Assembly (NCBI RefSeq): GCF_022539665.2
Contig: NC_081331.1
Coordinates: 9,145,534 to 9,209,533 of the forward strand
Origin: Daphnia carinata
Lineage: Eukaryota > Arthropoda > Branchiopoda > Diplostraca > Daphniidae
Reading direction: 5' to 3'
DNA: 64,000 nucleotides
Positions 11,390 through 22,967 of the stretch are shown here, piece after piece. A program made the position numbers and the translations under genes. The notes below the pieces were generated by a model. The model saw only the letters and a program-made list of their open reading frames with translations, was not told the origin of the DNA and searched no databases. The stretch's first letter is position 1. Each line of letters opens with the position of its first letter.

Positions 11390-14300
11390 ATTTGACCTAC
11401 TCTCCGCGGCTCATATTCGAAGAATATGAACCGCGAATAACTGTCAAGGCAGTTATTGATAACGGAGCCGTAATTTCAGTTGCTTCGCCCAGCTTACCAG
11501 ATAAGCCAAAAGCACCTTTGGTGGAATGGGATGAACCGGCAATCATCATGGTACACCACCTCTTGATGCCATTCATCAGGAAATTGAACATCAGGGTCAT
11601 AAAGCCAGTGGGAAATTCATTCTCTTAGAAATGAAGGGAATAACTGCTGTTTGGGAACAATTTCCTAAGCCAGTTTGAGGATCGGTGGTTCAATATGTGA
11701 AGACAAGGGCAGTGGCATCCCTAGGCGAATTGCCAGTGAATGCAATCAACGAGCAGACAATCACCCCGCCGAAGTTGGTAGCAGAGATAGGAAGAATGCT
11801 TCCACCGAGAAGCTTCGTTCTAGTGGAAGTAAAGCCTACCGCTCAAGAGAAAAAATATATGGATTGTAGAATGTTCGGACAATTTAGCACGAGTCAAAGG
11901 CATTACTACGGGAAAGGTACTTGTGTCCAGTGATTCCCCACTGAGCCGAGTGTTCGTCACGAATTTAACGTACCACAGAGCCTATCTCCGAGAAGGAACC
12001 GTTTTGGGGCAAGTGGAAGAAATAGAACCAGCGATTGTGACAATAGACGAAGAAGAGAGAAAGGGAATAAAGGACGAGGACGTGGAAAATCTGGCTGTTT
12101 TGGCACTCAATCAAGGAAAGTTTACTCCATCCAGCGTCACCACTATTCCTAGGGAGACATTCAGGGCTAGGATTCCCAAAAACTTATCACCTCCAAAAAC
12201 AGAGAAATTGATTGACCTGTTGGTAGAATTTCACTCATGTTTCGCGTTGGCCGATAGTTAGCTGAGAGTTTGTCGTGTGGCAAAGCATCGAATCGACACG
12301 GGTGACACGCCACCAGTTCACCAACCTCCGCACAAGAGCGCATGGAAAGAATGATCCATTGTACAGCGCAGGTCGACGAGATGCTGAAGAATGGTGTCAT
12401 CGAGCCTTCCACCAGCCCTTGGGCATATCTAGTTGTCTTAGTGAAGAAGAAAGATGAAAATTGGAGGTTCTGCGTTGATTATGGGAAGCTAAATCTCGTC
12501 TCCGTGCAAGATATTTACCTACTACTGCGAATTGAGGAAACTCTAGCCAGGATGGGAAACACCTGTATTTTCTCAACAATGGATTTAGAAAGCGGATACT
12601 GGCAAGGCCTATGGACGAAACTGATAAAGTCAAGATAGCTTTCATCACGCCGGACAGGCTATACCAATTTTTAGTAATGGCGTTTGGCTTAGCATCCGCT
12701 CCTGGGGCAGTGAATGATGGACCTTGTACTAGCTGGACTTCTATAGACCATATGCCTCATCTACTTAAACGACATAATCATCTATGCGTGAAACGCGAGT
12801 GAACACCTAGCAAGACGCTGGCAAGTGCTATGTGCATTACACAAAGCGGCAATGAAAATCAAATAGATGAATGTCAATTTGCAGCCAAAGAAGTGAAAGC
12901 TTTAGAAGAAGTCATTAGCGGAGAAGGCATACGCCCTGACCCAGAAAAACTGAAGGCAATAGAAAAATTTCCGTCACCGTGCTAATTGCATAAACCCACT
13001 GAACAACTGAAATGTGTTAGAAGTTTTATAGGGCTTTGCTCCTACTACAGGCGGTTTATTGCGCAATTCGCACATGTGGCTAAACCTTCAACGGACATGT
13101 TCGAACAGGGTGCATGCTTCGTATGTGAAAGATCTCAATAAGAGAGCTTCAAATTGTTGAAACAAGCGCTAATTAGGGCTGCTACGTTAGCGTGTCCTGG
13201 TTTTTCAAAGCCTTTCGAGATCCATCCTGACGCATGTGACTACGGTCTTGGAGCAGTGTTATTACAACGGATGGACAACGTGGAAAGACCCCTCGCCTAC
13301 ACAAGTCGTCTCCTGGCGAAAGGTGAAAACAATTATCCCGCACCGAAAAAGAATGGTTTTCGATGGCCTGGGCAATCAAGAAATTTAGAAGCTACATTTG
13401 GGGAATGGAGACCGTGGTTGTGACTAAACATCACGCGCTTTGTTGGCTGTTAAGTAAAAACGATCTGGCAGGGCCTTTGGCTCGTTGGAGTCTGCAATTA
13501 CAAGAATTTTTACTAAGAATCGTACAGCGCAACAGAAGACTGCATACAGATGCAGACGCATTATCGCGTTATCCAGTCAACATGGTAACAGAGACAAATG
13601 ATGCTCAACCTGCATATTGGCCGCTTTAAGCATCGATCATGATAACAAAGAAGAATTGTATCGCGCCCAGCAAGAGGAATGGGATCAGGTGTTTGTTGCA
13701 ATCAACAGCGGAAAACTCCTGAAGCAGTATCGAATTAAAGATCGTTTACGATGGACGACTTTTAAAACTGTGTGTACACCAATCGTTCAAAGAAGCGGTT
13801 ACGCGCTCTTGTCATCATGACCTCACGGCGGGACATCAAGTATTGAGACGCATCAGTGAAAGTTCCAGCTCGTTACTATTGGTGGATATTGGACGAAGAT
13901 GTCAGTAAGTTCGTTCGCAGTTGCCGAGAATGTCAATCTCTTAAACGAGCGTACCAGCGACCAGCCGGTACATCTAAGTAATAAGAGCAGAGTTCCCACT
14001 ATCAAAAACGGAGAACAAGCACGTTGTCGTGGCAATGGATTATGTGACAAAATGGGCAGAGACGAGAGCGCTTTCTACCGGTGACGCTAATGAAGTGGCC
14101 GATTTTTTAGTAAAAAAGCGTGCTGTTCCGACATGGCGCACCGCGCCAGCTAACCACGGGTAGAGGTCGCTGTTTTACAGCAGAACTCACTCAACATGTG
14201 CTGAAGGCAATGGAGGCTAACCATCGCATGACCACGGCCTATCGTCCGCAACCGAACGGCCTAACGGAACGGCTTAATCACACGCTGTCGGACATGCTCT

Positions 14301-14800
14301 CGATGTATGTCAGCTCAGATCATCGGGACTGGGATGAGTCGCTACCGTACGTGATCGTTCGAATACAATCACTACTCGCATACAATAAGCAGCTAAGAGA
14401 CCACCCGAAAGACACCATTTTACTTGGCGTATGGGAGAGAAGCTGTTCTCCCCATGGACGCTATGTTAGGCGTGGATCCTAACCCTATGGCGCCGAAGGA
14501 CAAGGATCCGAGTGGGCAATTAAACGACTCCAACAGGTACGATTGGTAATGCAAGAGCGTACAGCCCTTATACAACAGGGCCAAAAGGCGCAATACGACA
14601 AGAAAAGAAGAGAAGCACCAGTCTACCTGCCTGGAGACGAAGTTCTTGTGTACAAACCTATTCGATAGTTCGGAAGATCTGAGAAACTTTTGCATCGATG
14701 GCATGGTACATACAAAGTAGTACGCCAGACCACCCCAAGCAACTACGAAATAGGCTGAGGACGCTCGCGCTAGACGAAGATAGTGCATATCGAGCGTAAG
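11390..14800 (+). pseudogene. pol remnant: protease, reverse transcriptase, RNase H, integrase
   Basis: Protease is recognisable at about 11,395-11,620, with the active-site D-T-G triad altered to DNG within AVIDNGAVISVA. Reverse transcriptase spans about 12,340-12,830: FCVDYGKLN and STMDLESGYW are present, but the YxDD box is read as YLND, losing a catalytic aspartate. RNase H (about 13,150-13,600) begins with a DACDYGLGAVL-like motif and breaks by frameshift near 13,365. Integrase core fragments lie at about 13,850-14,350 (HGAPRQLTTGRG, AYRPQPNGLTERLN). At least six frame breaks separate these parts. The domain order RT-RNase H-integrase is that of Ty3/gypsy elements. Confidence 0.8.
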
Positions 14801-15014
14801 AAATCATTCATGGATGTCGTTGTGAATCCACCACCGTCCAAGCCAGACAGCGAGGATGTACCCTCGGAGCCACCACAATCTAACTTACGTGATGCTTCGC
14901 CACCTAAGCCGGAAGAGTCCATGACCCCGGAAACAGACGATTGTCAACAGAGTCAACAAAGTAATGTATGCGTAGGGACTCCGCCAGCTGGAGAGGCGGT
15001 ACCCTGAAACGGAA

Positions 15015-16455
15015 ATGCCATCAGCAATTCCAGATGGAACAGGGTTAAGACAATCAGGTCGAGGAAGGATACCGAAGAAGCAATTCATGCTAGCGCTACC
15101 ATTTTTCTTCCTGTTTTTGACGCTATACGCGCCAGTGAAGATATCAACAAAAGAAATCGTGGCCTACCATGAGGTAATCTTTAAACCAGAAAAAGAAGTA
15201 GCCTTCTCAGACTCAAAATGGATAGTAATAGTCTCCGATTTCACCTTCGACACTCTGGAAAAGGTAATTAAACAACTGTACTTCATATTGGAAGTGCGAA
15301 TGGGTACATTAATTTACCGGAACGACGCCATAGAAAACAAATTTAAGGAACACTTTCGGCAGCAGGTGAATAATCGCACGCAGGTAGAAATGGAAATTTG
15401 CGTGAAAGCCATCGACAACTTAATGAGTTGAATGTAGCTGTCGGAATAAAGGATCCTAGGAGAAAAAGAGCAATAGCTGAAGGTGGAGAAAAAATCCTAA
15501 ATTGGTTGTTTGGAGTAGCCACTCAAGAAGACCTAGAACATGTGAATGTGAGAGTGAACAAATTATCCACAGAAAACAAGTCAATTGTACATGCTATAGA
15601 AGTTCACGTATCGCTAATTAATGAAACAGTGTGGGAAACTCAGGATGTACCAAAGCCATCGGAGAGTTGCGGGTCGCTTTTAACCACGTTTAAGCCGAAG
15701 CTTGGAAAGTCAGCCAACAAGTTGGAAATTTCCAGCGAGAAATGGAACGACAAGCGTTAGCCACCGAGAAAATCGATAGTATCTTTCGGCCCGTTCTGAA
15801 GTCCATCTCCTCGATAGACGAGTCAGTGGTAAATTTCGCCGTTGGATTAGCGACAATGGCGACAGAAAGACTCCCAGCTACGCTTTTTCCACCTAAGCAA
15901 GTAGAGATATTGTTAAAATAAGTTTAAAACACTTTGCCAACGGGTTGGACGACATAAGTATTGTACAACCAAATTGTCAAAGTGGGATGGGCAGCAGACG
16001 GCGTATTTGGGGAATCGACGCTGGGGATTCTCAGCCATAATTACTGTCAGGGGCACCATAATTACGATATCTTGTCCAAGTAATCGACGAACGTCGAATA
16101 CGATAATCAAGCGGGAATCATTTGACATTTTCAATTATGGATTTTCAAGTCAACCTCAAGGAAAATATCCGCCATTCGTCAAACAATAGAACACTCCCTT
16201 CTATTGCCGAATTAGAGGAAGCACGACAAGTGTTACAAGAGGGTAAGGCACTTGATATCACAAATATGCCAGCGCGTTATATGACGGCCTGGGACAATGC
16301 CACGTTATTATCTCATCGCACTATGACGCAAGCACGGATATCCCTGATGGCACAACACTTACGCTTCATAGAAGAAGAAGAGCAAGCAGGAAAAGGTGTA
16401 GAACGTCTCGGGACAATCGGTTACTCCTACGAATGGGTCGCCATACTGCTAGCTG
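15015..16455 (+). pseudogene. env-like remnant downstream of integrase
   Basis: An open segment from 15,015 has a hydrophobic stretch near its start (ALPFFFLFLTLYAPV), a possible signal or membrane segment. A basic RRKR cluster at about 15,458 resembles a furin-type cleavage site and is followed by a glycine/hydrophobic segment (ILNWLFG) in an overlapping frame. A later fragment (16,122-16,460) has an acidic/helical region and a short hydrophobic run (WVAILLAVC) where a transmembrane anchor would sit. This layout matches the fusion-type env of errantivirus-like gypsy elements. Frames are broken around 15,430 and 15,760-16,120, and the 3' end is replaced by another repeat. The gene is dead; the env identity is inferred from position and layout. 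Confidence 0.55.
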
Positions 16456-17135
16456 TATGTCCCTGGGCTACGCCGTGGGCCACGATAATGTCGCCCTCTA
16501 TGATTTCCTCACCATACCTATATTCCATAAACACATCACCACACTGCCTCTATCCCAAATTCCACTGTAAACCAACCTCCCTCATTTTCCCCTAATGACA
16601 CTGAGTGACACGATTAACACGCAGACCACCCCCCTCCCCTTTACCCCTTAAGATGCTCTGGGTAAAAACGGATAAGATCCCAACACCCATAATGCTCAAA
16701 AGAACTACTCCCCTAGCCACCTTTACGCGAACACACCCCTACACCGCCATGTCATTTTTAACGCTTCCGCTTGAGTTAAAATCACCCATTCTTCGTGTAA
16801 CTCCTCCCCCCTCCAACAAATCAGTTACCACCCAAACCCCCTCCCACCGTTTAGGATGTTTAGAATAAAAATGGATACAAACAGTCGTAAGCGAACGTAC
16901 GCCACAGTAGCTCCATCGGCCGTTCTCCTCTCCTGTCTTTACAGTCACTTCACCGCTTTCCCGTTCCGCACCCTCACTCCACAGCAGCATTGCCATGTTC
17001 CTTCTGTAACTTCCCCATTGCAACCATTACCCCCAACTACTGTTCTCCACATATAAGCTAGGATGTTTTATATACGACTACATACAGCCACCTATGGCTA
17101 AATACAATATGAGCCCTATATATGGTCACAGCACT
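16456..17135. repeat. Copy 1 of an unclassified repeat (3' portion)
   Basis: From the TCCCTGGGCTACG block onward this segment aligns with about 21,605-22,265 nearly along its whole length; shared blocks include CCCAAATTCCACTGTAAACC, ACTCCATCGGCCGTTCTCC and GGATGTTTTATATACGAC. It lacks the hairpin part found in other copies. Its left edge cuts the env-like frame, so it inserted after the LTR element or replaced its 3' end. Confidence 0.65.
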
Positions 17136-19656
17136 TTGTGTATTAACTCGAATAGACTAATACAACAAGTGGTGACAATCATTAACACGATCTTCGCACT
17201 AGAACCAACAAAGGATAAAACAGAAAGAATTTACCCAAGCTTTGGGAAACACAATGAAGACATCTAGGGAAACCAATGGAACTCAACTAAGATGAGTTTG
17301 TAACTATTTGATATCCTTCTGTGAAATACTCCCCTTCCGGCTGACGCATCCGCGTACCCAACTGTACTAATTTTAACTTGGGTAACGGCAAGAAGGTCAC
17401 CCATGTTACCGTGAACTACTAACATCTATAAAACTACAGAAATGAAAACTGGTAAACAATCATTTGATCCGTGAAGGCTGGTAAAACTAAATAAAAATCG
17501 GGTTGAAACCTTCGACCTGCACAGTTCGTTTTCATTCTTGGGGCGATACCGTTCTCCGAAGTTGTTCACGTTTTCAGGTGTTTCACCGAACCACCCGCGT
17601 TTTGACGTGGCCGTCGTGCGTTTTGCTAAGATTTCTTTCGCAATCGCGTTGACCGGTACCGTCGTCTAAACCGTTGGATCAGGAGCTCTTCAAAAGCTTT
17701 CTTGTCGAAGCTAAAGAAACCGATGCCTGTTTAGGCTTTACGCCATCTGCTGGACAAGTTTGGAAGCTTGGAGATTTTTATTACAGGTTTGGTTCCTTTT
17801 TGCTATTCAGCAGTTCTTTTTTCATTTTCCTTTTATTTTTGCTTTTATCTAGTACATATCACAGGTATGAAAAGTATCGCGATTATTATTCGCAACCCTA
17901 CGCGAGGCTTTTGTGGTGGCTCAAGTCGGGCGAAGATGTTTATCATCCGACTCCACGACGCTACGGCTTCTTCTCGGATTTTCTACTCTCTTCGATTGAG
18001 GCAAAGATGGAAACTCGTCTTGTCTGTCTGAAAGTTCTTTCCGACTCTTGGCTTCACTTGTATTGTATTGGGGGCAACATGACAACGTCGTGCCCTCCTT
18101 TACACTATGATTGAGCCACAGACAATTAACTGCCACTTGACCAGGGAGATTTCAATGGTAACAGACCTGTTGGAAAACAATACTACAAATGTAAAAACTA
18201 CATCTATATCTTCATCTTACCCCAGTTAACGAATTACATGAACTTGCCAAATGTTTTATCGCCTATATCTCAACCAAAGAATTGCCGACGAAATTTTTTT
18301 CGCTGTTTGAAAATAGTTCTGCATTTAAAGGCAACTCACACGTTTGAGGAGTGCGCTCACAACGTATCATGTAGATAATTTTAAGGAGATAGACTTTTGC
18401 TTTGCTAAATCGAATTATGCATTATTATACAATGGGACACTTCCCAAACAGTGAAACATGTTTTACCAAATTCATCTCTAACAGAACGCGAAGATGAGAT
18501 GGCATTGGGATTTCAAAAATACAAATAGGGTAAGTTATAATAATGCACCATTGCTCCTTAGAGATTGGAAAATAATTTGTTTTCCAGATAAAAATGGTGC
18601 AGCAATCCTGAAACAGAAAAGTAAAAAAGAATCCCAAAGTAAGCGATGCGAACAAATGTTCTGTTGCATAATGGAGAAATGGAACAGTAATTATACCTGC
18701 CCCAGTGAAGAAGATTTGGAAGAGTTACTCAGAATGTCACTAAGAATACAATGCATCAGTTATTACAGAGACTAGACCAGTAAAGAAATGTCATCTGAAC
18801 TTGGGAAGTCTTCCATGTTTGAAACATAATCATGCATTGAATTCAATAATTTAAATTTCTTTTTTTTTTAGTTTTTCAAGGGCGGGATTCTTGTGGAGGT
18901 AATTGCTTTCTGTACGAAGAGTGGAAAATTGATGAAACACGTGCAAAGTACCGTGTTAGATGGCAAATCTATTACGGTCATTGAAATTAGTAAGTTGAAA
19001 ATACCTTAAATATACCAAATATAAATGATAAAAATATTTCGCTTCTTATTAGGGTATATTTTCCAAAATGGTTTATGTAGTGTCCGTGCAGCAAAACATC
19101 ATTGGACGAGTAAACGAAAAATAAAGTAGGGACATGATAGAATGTACCGACTGAGGAATGGATGTTCCCAGAGTAAACCTACTTTCGCATAAAGCCAACA
19201 ACTGGTATTTAAATTTGTATTGATAATTTTTTATTATACTAATTTATTTTTTTTCTAGCTTTGATGAAAGCCGATTTCCGGTTAATTCTATCAAGACATG
19301 TTCGCACCAGAAAATCTCCTTAGTCCCAGAAGAATCAGAGAATCCCACACCTGTATTTTTAATGGATTTCGTTCCTGTCCGCTCCCTTCCCCTGCGGATC
19401 CTACTAAAATTTCTTTTCGGCGTTATTTGCCGTCTCCAAATAAGAGAAGATTCTGAAATGATATATCACTATATAGAAGACTGTGTAGAAGAACGTACAA
19501 ATCTTTAGTAAAAATCCTAAACGAAAACCCCGCAACAAGTAACAAGTTTATATTGATACGCTCAGTTTTTCACACTAGCCTTTAACTTGTCGATGGACGT
19601 TCACTAAAAGTGAGGATGATTGCTCTGCTGACTCCTACGACACACGAGTTAGTCAG
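17136..19656. other. Unresolved region with short open frames
   Basis: Two open frames on + stand out: 17,674-18,114, with a phenylalanine-rich stretch flanked by possible splice signals, and 18,494-18,775, lysine-rich. A third fragment follows a plausible acceptor near 18,870. I do not recognise any of them, and none has convincing start, intron and stop structure together. About 60 bp at 18,330-18,400 (CACACGTTTGAGGAGTGCG) resembles 22,440-22,495, which suggests diverged copies of another repeat. Confidence 0.35.
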
Positions 19657-19658
19657 TA

Positions 19659-20388
19659 CAGTAGCGGTCCACAAAGTGGGAGGCCTGCAAAGTGGGAATT
19701 CCTGCAAAGTGGGAAGGGGCGGTGCTTGCACGGAAATGAACCCTCAGGGTCTGCCTAACGCCAAAAAAGCGCGGTAGGTTTGAAACTACGCAATGTTTGA
19801 AACAATTCTGATGTTTCATGCCGCCGGAGCTTGTTTAGATAACTTAACAACTATAACAATTTCTGGTTAAAAAATGTTTCTAGAAATACATGAAATATTT
19901 TGGAGAAAATATCCCTATTTTACGAATTTATTCAGTTTGTTTTAGTCGCAGTAGTGGTACAACAGCGTTTTGTCTGCTTCTTTCGAGAACAGCAACTTAC
20001 TGTGATTCCACTATTCGTGACTATCCTACAAACTGTTTACTTAAAAGAATTCTTTATATTTTCTTTTAAAATAATTTAACTTTTATAAATCTGCTACAGA
20101 AGTTTAAAATAGCTACTATTCATAATGTATTTCGCATTCAATTATACTAAAGCTTACGTAAAAAATAAATAATAAAAATTAAAAGCTGTAGCCAATATGT
20201 ACAATCTACTGAATTGGTTCCGCAACTCATCTTTGGAGATGCGTACATTTGGATAGTCCTCGCTGAGCCTGGCCGGGTTGCCTAACCTCATCCATGTACT
20301 TATATGGGAACCCGCAAAGTGGGACAAACCCGCAAAGTGGGAAGGGTGTACCCTTGCACAGCATGTCCCACTTTGTGGACCGCTGCTG
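19659..20388. mobile_element. 730-bp Tc1/mariner-like non-autonomous element
   Basis: The left end is CAGTAGCGGTCCACAAAGTG (19,659 on). The right end (20,366-20,388) is its inverted match with one T/C change. TA flanks both ends (19,657-19,658 and 20,389-20,390), the typical target duplication of the Tc1/mariner superfamily. No transposase frame exists inside. The motif CAAAGTGGGA recurs three times at the left end and twice near 20,312-20,341, in the same orientation. Confidence 0.75.
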
Positions 20389-20809
20389 TAGCAAAAGTCT
20401 CCACTGTTGGTGATCAACCAGGCTACACTCTCACACCAAACAGTGTCCACAACCGACTACACTTAAGGCAAGTACTACACTACATGGAGAAAGTACGCTA
20501 AACTACACACAAACTACGTTAAACAATATTCCCAAAGGTAATACAAAACCAAGGTTGAAGACAAAAGGAACGGCAAGCTAGGTTATAATACTAACAAATA
20601 GTCACCTAGGGTTAGCAATTTATACCAGTGTTAAAAGCGATGTTTTACGACTTTCAGCATGCAATCATTCACATTATTGGAGTTTAAGTCATCCTCATTG
20701 CTGTTATATTAACTAGGAATCTGACCGGTAGATGGCGATAGCAGTAAAACTGAAAGAAAAAGGGCAATTTTTTTTTGGGGGGGGAGGGGTTAACGAATTG
20801 CCATAAAAA

Positions 20810-21345
20810 TACAATTTCCAGCGAGTAATACAATAAACAGCAAGTTTCGCAACTGGTTATTAATTTTCATAACGGACCATCAACAGCTGACGGTTCGTTA
20901 TGAAAATTAATAAAAACGCGAAACTCGCTGTTTAACGAGTACTTTCTTCAAAGATTAATTGCTAGTGACTGGGAAGAGCTGGGAATTTTCCTACGAAATG
21001 TTGTGAAAGTCACTTAACTTTTAAAGTCCCTTATTTGGTCATCAGCGACACCTTACGGGCGAAAGAATGTTCCAATATCCAACTGCCTATCTAAAAATCC
21101 CTCCTTTTTCTTGTGTCGATGTCCCAGGGTTACGTCGCGGGCAACGATATGGTGCGCACTCTAAGATTTCCTCACCTTCCCTATATTCCATAAGCATATC
21201 ACCACTGCCTGTATCCCAAATTCCACGGTAAACCAACCCCTCTCATGTTCCCATAATGACACTGCATGGCACGATTAGCACACAGACCGCTCTCCTTACC
21301 TTCACCCTTTAAGATGCACTGGATACAAATGGATAAGATCACAGC
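20810..21345. repeat. Copy 2 of the unclassified hairpin repeat
   Basis: It starts ACAATTTCCAGCGAGTAATA, contains the long hairpin, then the block TTGCTAGTGACTGGGAAGAG, the TCAGCGACACCTTACG block and the TGTCGATGTCCCAGGGTTACG block. It ends near 21,345, where the next copy begins. Around 20,945 it preserves the uninterrupted target sequence of the Helitron array. Confidence 0.65.
20834..20934. repeat. Long imperfect hairpin within the unclassified repeat
   Basis: Arms AAACAGCAAGTTTCGC and GCGAAACTCGCTGTTT form the outer stem; TTATTAATTTTCATAACG pairs with CGTTATGAAAATTAATA in the inner stem; the loop lies around CAACAGCTGA. A second copy of the same hairpin is at 22,857-22,957. Confidence 0.75.
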
Positions 21346-21348
21346 ATC

Positions 21349-22275
21349 CATAAACAGCGAGATTCACAACGGATTATTAATTATGATAAGGAGCCATCAA
21401 CAAAGCGAAAGTCGCCGCTTATCGAATAGTGTCTTCGAAGACTCTGTCATTGCTAGTGACTGCGAAGAGTTGGGAATTTGGCTATTAAATGTTTCAAGCC
21501 GCGTGACTTTTAAAGCCCGTCACTTTGAGATCAGCAAAACCATGCGTGCGAAAGAATGGTCCTCTATCCAACTGCTGTTCCAAAAATTCTTTCTTTTTCG
21601 TGTGTCGATGTCCCAGGGTTACGCTGCCGACAACGATATGTGCCTCCTCTATTACTTCCTCACCTTCCCTATATTCCAAAAACACATCACCACACGGTCT
21701 GTATCCCAAATTCCACTGTAAACCCACCCCCCTCACGTTCCCGTAATAACACTGCGTGGCACGATTAACACGCAGACCACTCCCCTCCCTTTTACCCCTT
21801 AAGATGCTACGGATAAAAACGGACAAGATCCCAACACCCATAATACCCGGAACTTTCCCCTAGCCACCTTTACGCAAACACACCGCTACACCGCCATGTC
21901 ATTCTTAACGCTCCCGCTTGAGTTAAAATAACCAATTCTTCGTGTAACCCACCCCCAACAAATCAACGACCACCCAAACCCCCCCTCCCACCGTTTAAGA
22001 TGTTCAGAATAAAGATGGATACAAACAGCGTACGCGAACGTATGCCACAGTAGCTCCATCGGCCGTTCTCCTCTCCCGATTCTATGGCCACTTCCCCGCT
22101 TTCCCCTTCCTCACCCTCAGTCCACAGCAGTAATGCCATGTCCCTCTGTAACTTCCCCATTGCGACCGTTACCCCCAACCGCTGTTCTCCCCATATAATT
22201 TAGGATGTTTTAGATACGACTAGATACAGTCATCTATGGCTAAATAGCATATGAGCCCTATGTATTTTGTGTCCT
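21349..22275. repeat. Copy 3 of the unclassified repeat, hairpin half lost
   Basis: It begins with one arm of the hairpin (AAACAGCGAGATTCACAACGG) without the returning arm, then continues through the GACTGCGAAGAGTTGGGAATTT, AACACATCACCACACGG and GCCCTATG blocks. It is the longest copy here (about 925 bp) and lies head-to-tail after copy 2. No coding frame is conserved between copies. Confidence 0.65.
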
Positions 22276-22831
22276 TCATCGTTTTCTACTCTCGAGCTAA
22301 TTCAAGGGAAATGGGACATTATTCAAAGCGTACGTGGATGCTTTGAAAAGCAATTCATGCGATGCAATGACGAACTATCACGTTGTTTGTTTTGTGCAGA
22401 ACATCCGGCGTAATCCAGGTATTCGTTTGTTATTTGACAATCCACACGTTTAACTAGTGCGTTCAGAACGTATCGTGGGGATATATTTGTTAAAATGATC
22501 ATGCAATTTCTCCTTCTATGCAAACCTACTTTTCTAAACGAAAAGGTTCCCCGTTTTCGCTTCCCTGTTTTGTGTGTGTTCAACAATTAATACAAACTAC
22601 TTTCTACCCGGAGTTAAAACGGCCACTCATAATTATTAACTCACAATAATATTCATATACATAAATATGAAGAAATATGATGAATTCCGCATAAATTAAT
22701 CGTTGCAAGAAGTAAAACATTCACTGAGATTACATTTCGAACTGTGTAGGCAATGACTTGCAAAATATTTATCCTTTCGATGCACTACACTAAAATGACT
22801 AAAAATTTTGCTAACATTTTTTGTAACAAAT
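22276..22831. other. Gene-less spacer
   Basis: AT-rich sequence without a supported gene. It includes the 22,440-22,495 segment that resembles 18,330-18,400. Confidence 0.4.
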
Positions 22832-22967
22832 ATACAATTTCCAGCGAGTAATACAATAAACAGCGAGTTTCGCAACTGGGTTATTAATTTTCATACGAAC
22901 CATCACCAGTTGACGGTTCGTTATGAAAATTAATCAAAACGCGAAACTCGATGTTTAACGAATACTA
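22832..22967. repeat. Copy 4 of the hairpin repeat, left part (Helitron target)
   Basis: It carries the start block and the complete hairpin (22,857-22,957) and stops exactly at the CTAG end of the Helitron array. The missing continuation (ACTCTGTGATTGCCAGTGAC and following) resumes at 36,508 and runs to about 36,645. The two halves therefore form one copy split by 13.5 kb of Helitron sequence. Confidence 0.75.

Larger units (their letters stand above)
7471..11395 (+). pseudogene. gag remnant, split by a transposon
   Basis: The start (ATG at 7471, MAQRAEI-like) and about 150 bp of gag are recognisable before the transposon at 7619. The rest resumes at 10,294. Compared with the intact gag at 38,845, this copy has several indels and stops. 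The zinc knuckle near 10,945-10,990 is damaged, its histidine codon changed to a tyrosine codon. Beyond the position where the intact gag-only element stops (near the MRRD codons, 11,081), this copy continues into a charged linker and then protease, as expected for a gag-pol polyprotein. Confidence 0.75.
7004..16455 (+). mobile_element. Degraded Ty3/gypsy-type LTR retroelement with gag, pol and env-like regions
   Basis: The order is 5' LTR (7004-7247), leader, gag, protease, reverse transcriptase, RNase H, integrase and an env-like frame, all on +. Every coding part has stops, indels or lost catalytic residues, so it is an old, dead insertion. A CACTA-like transposon (7619-10293) splits gag. 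No 3' LTR was found: the env-like frame runs directly into an unrelated repeat at about 16,456. The LTR, the leader and gag match the younger element at 37,540-40,479, so both belong to one family, and this copy shows what the younger one has lost. Confidence 0.8.

Noticed and set aside
18494-18775. Possible P-element-like transposase fragment
   Set aside because: Only a vague resemblance of a short His-containing segment near 18,330 and 22,440; not enough to name a family.
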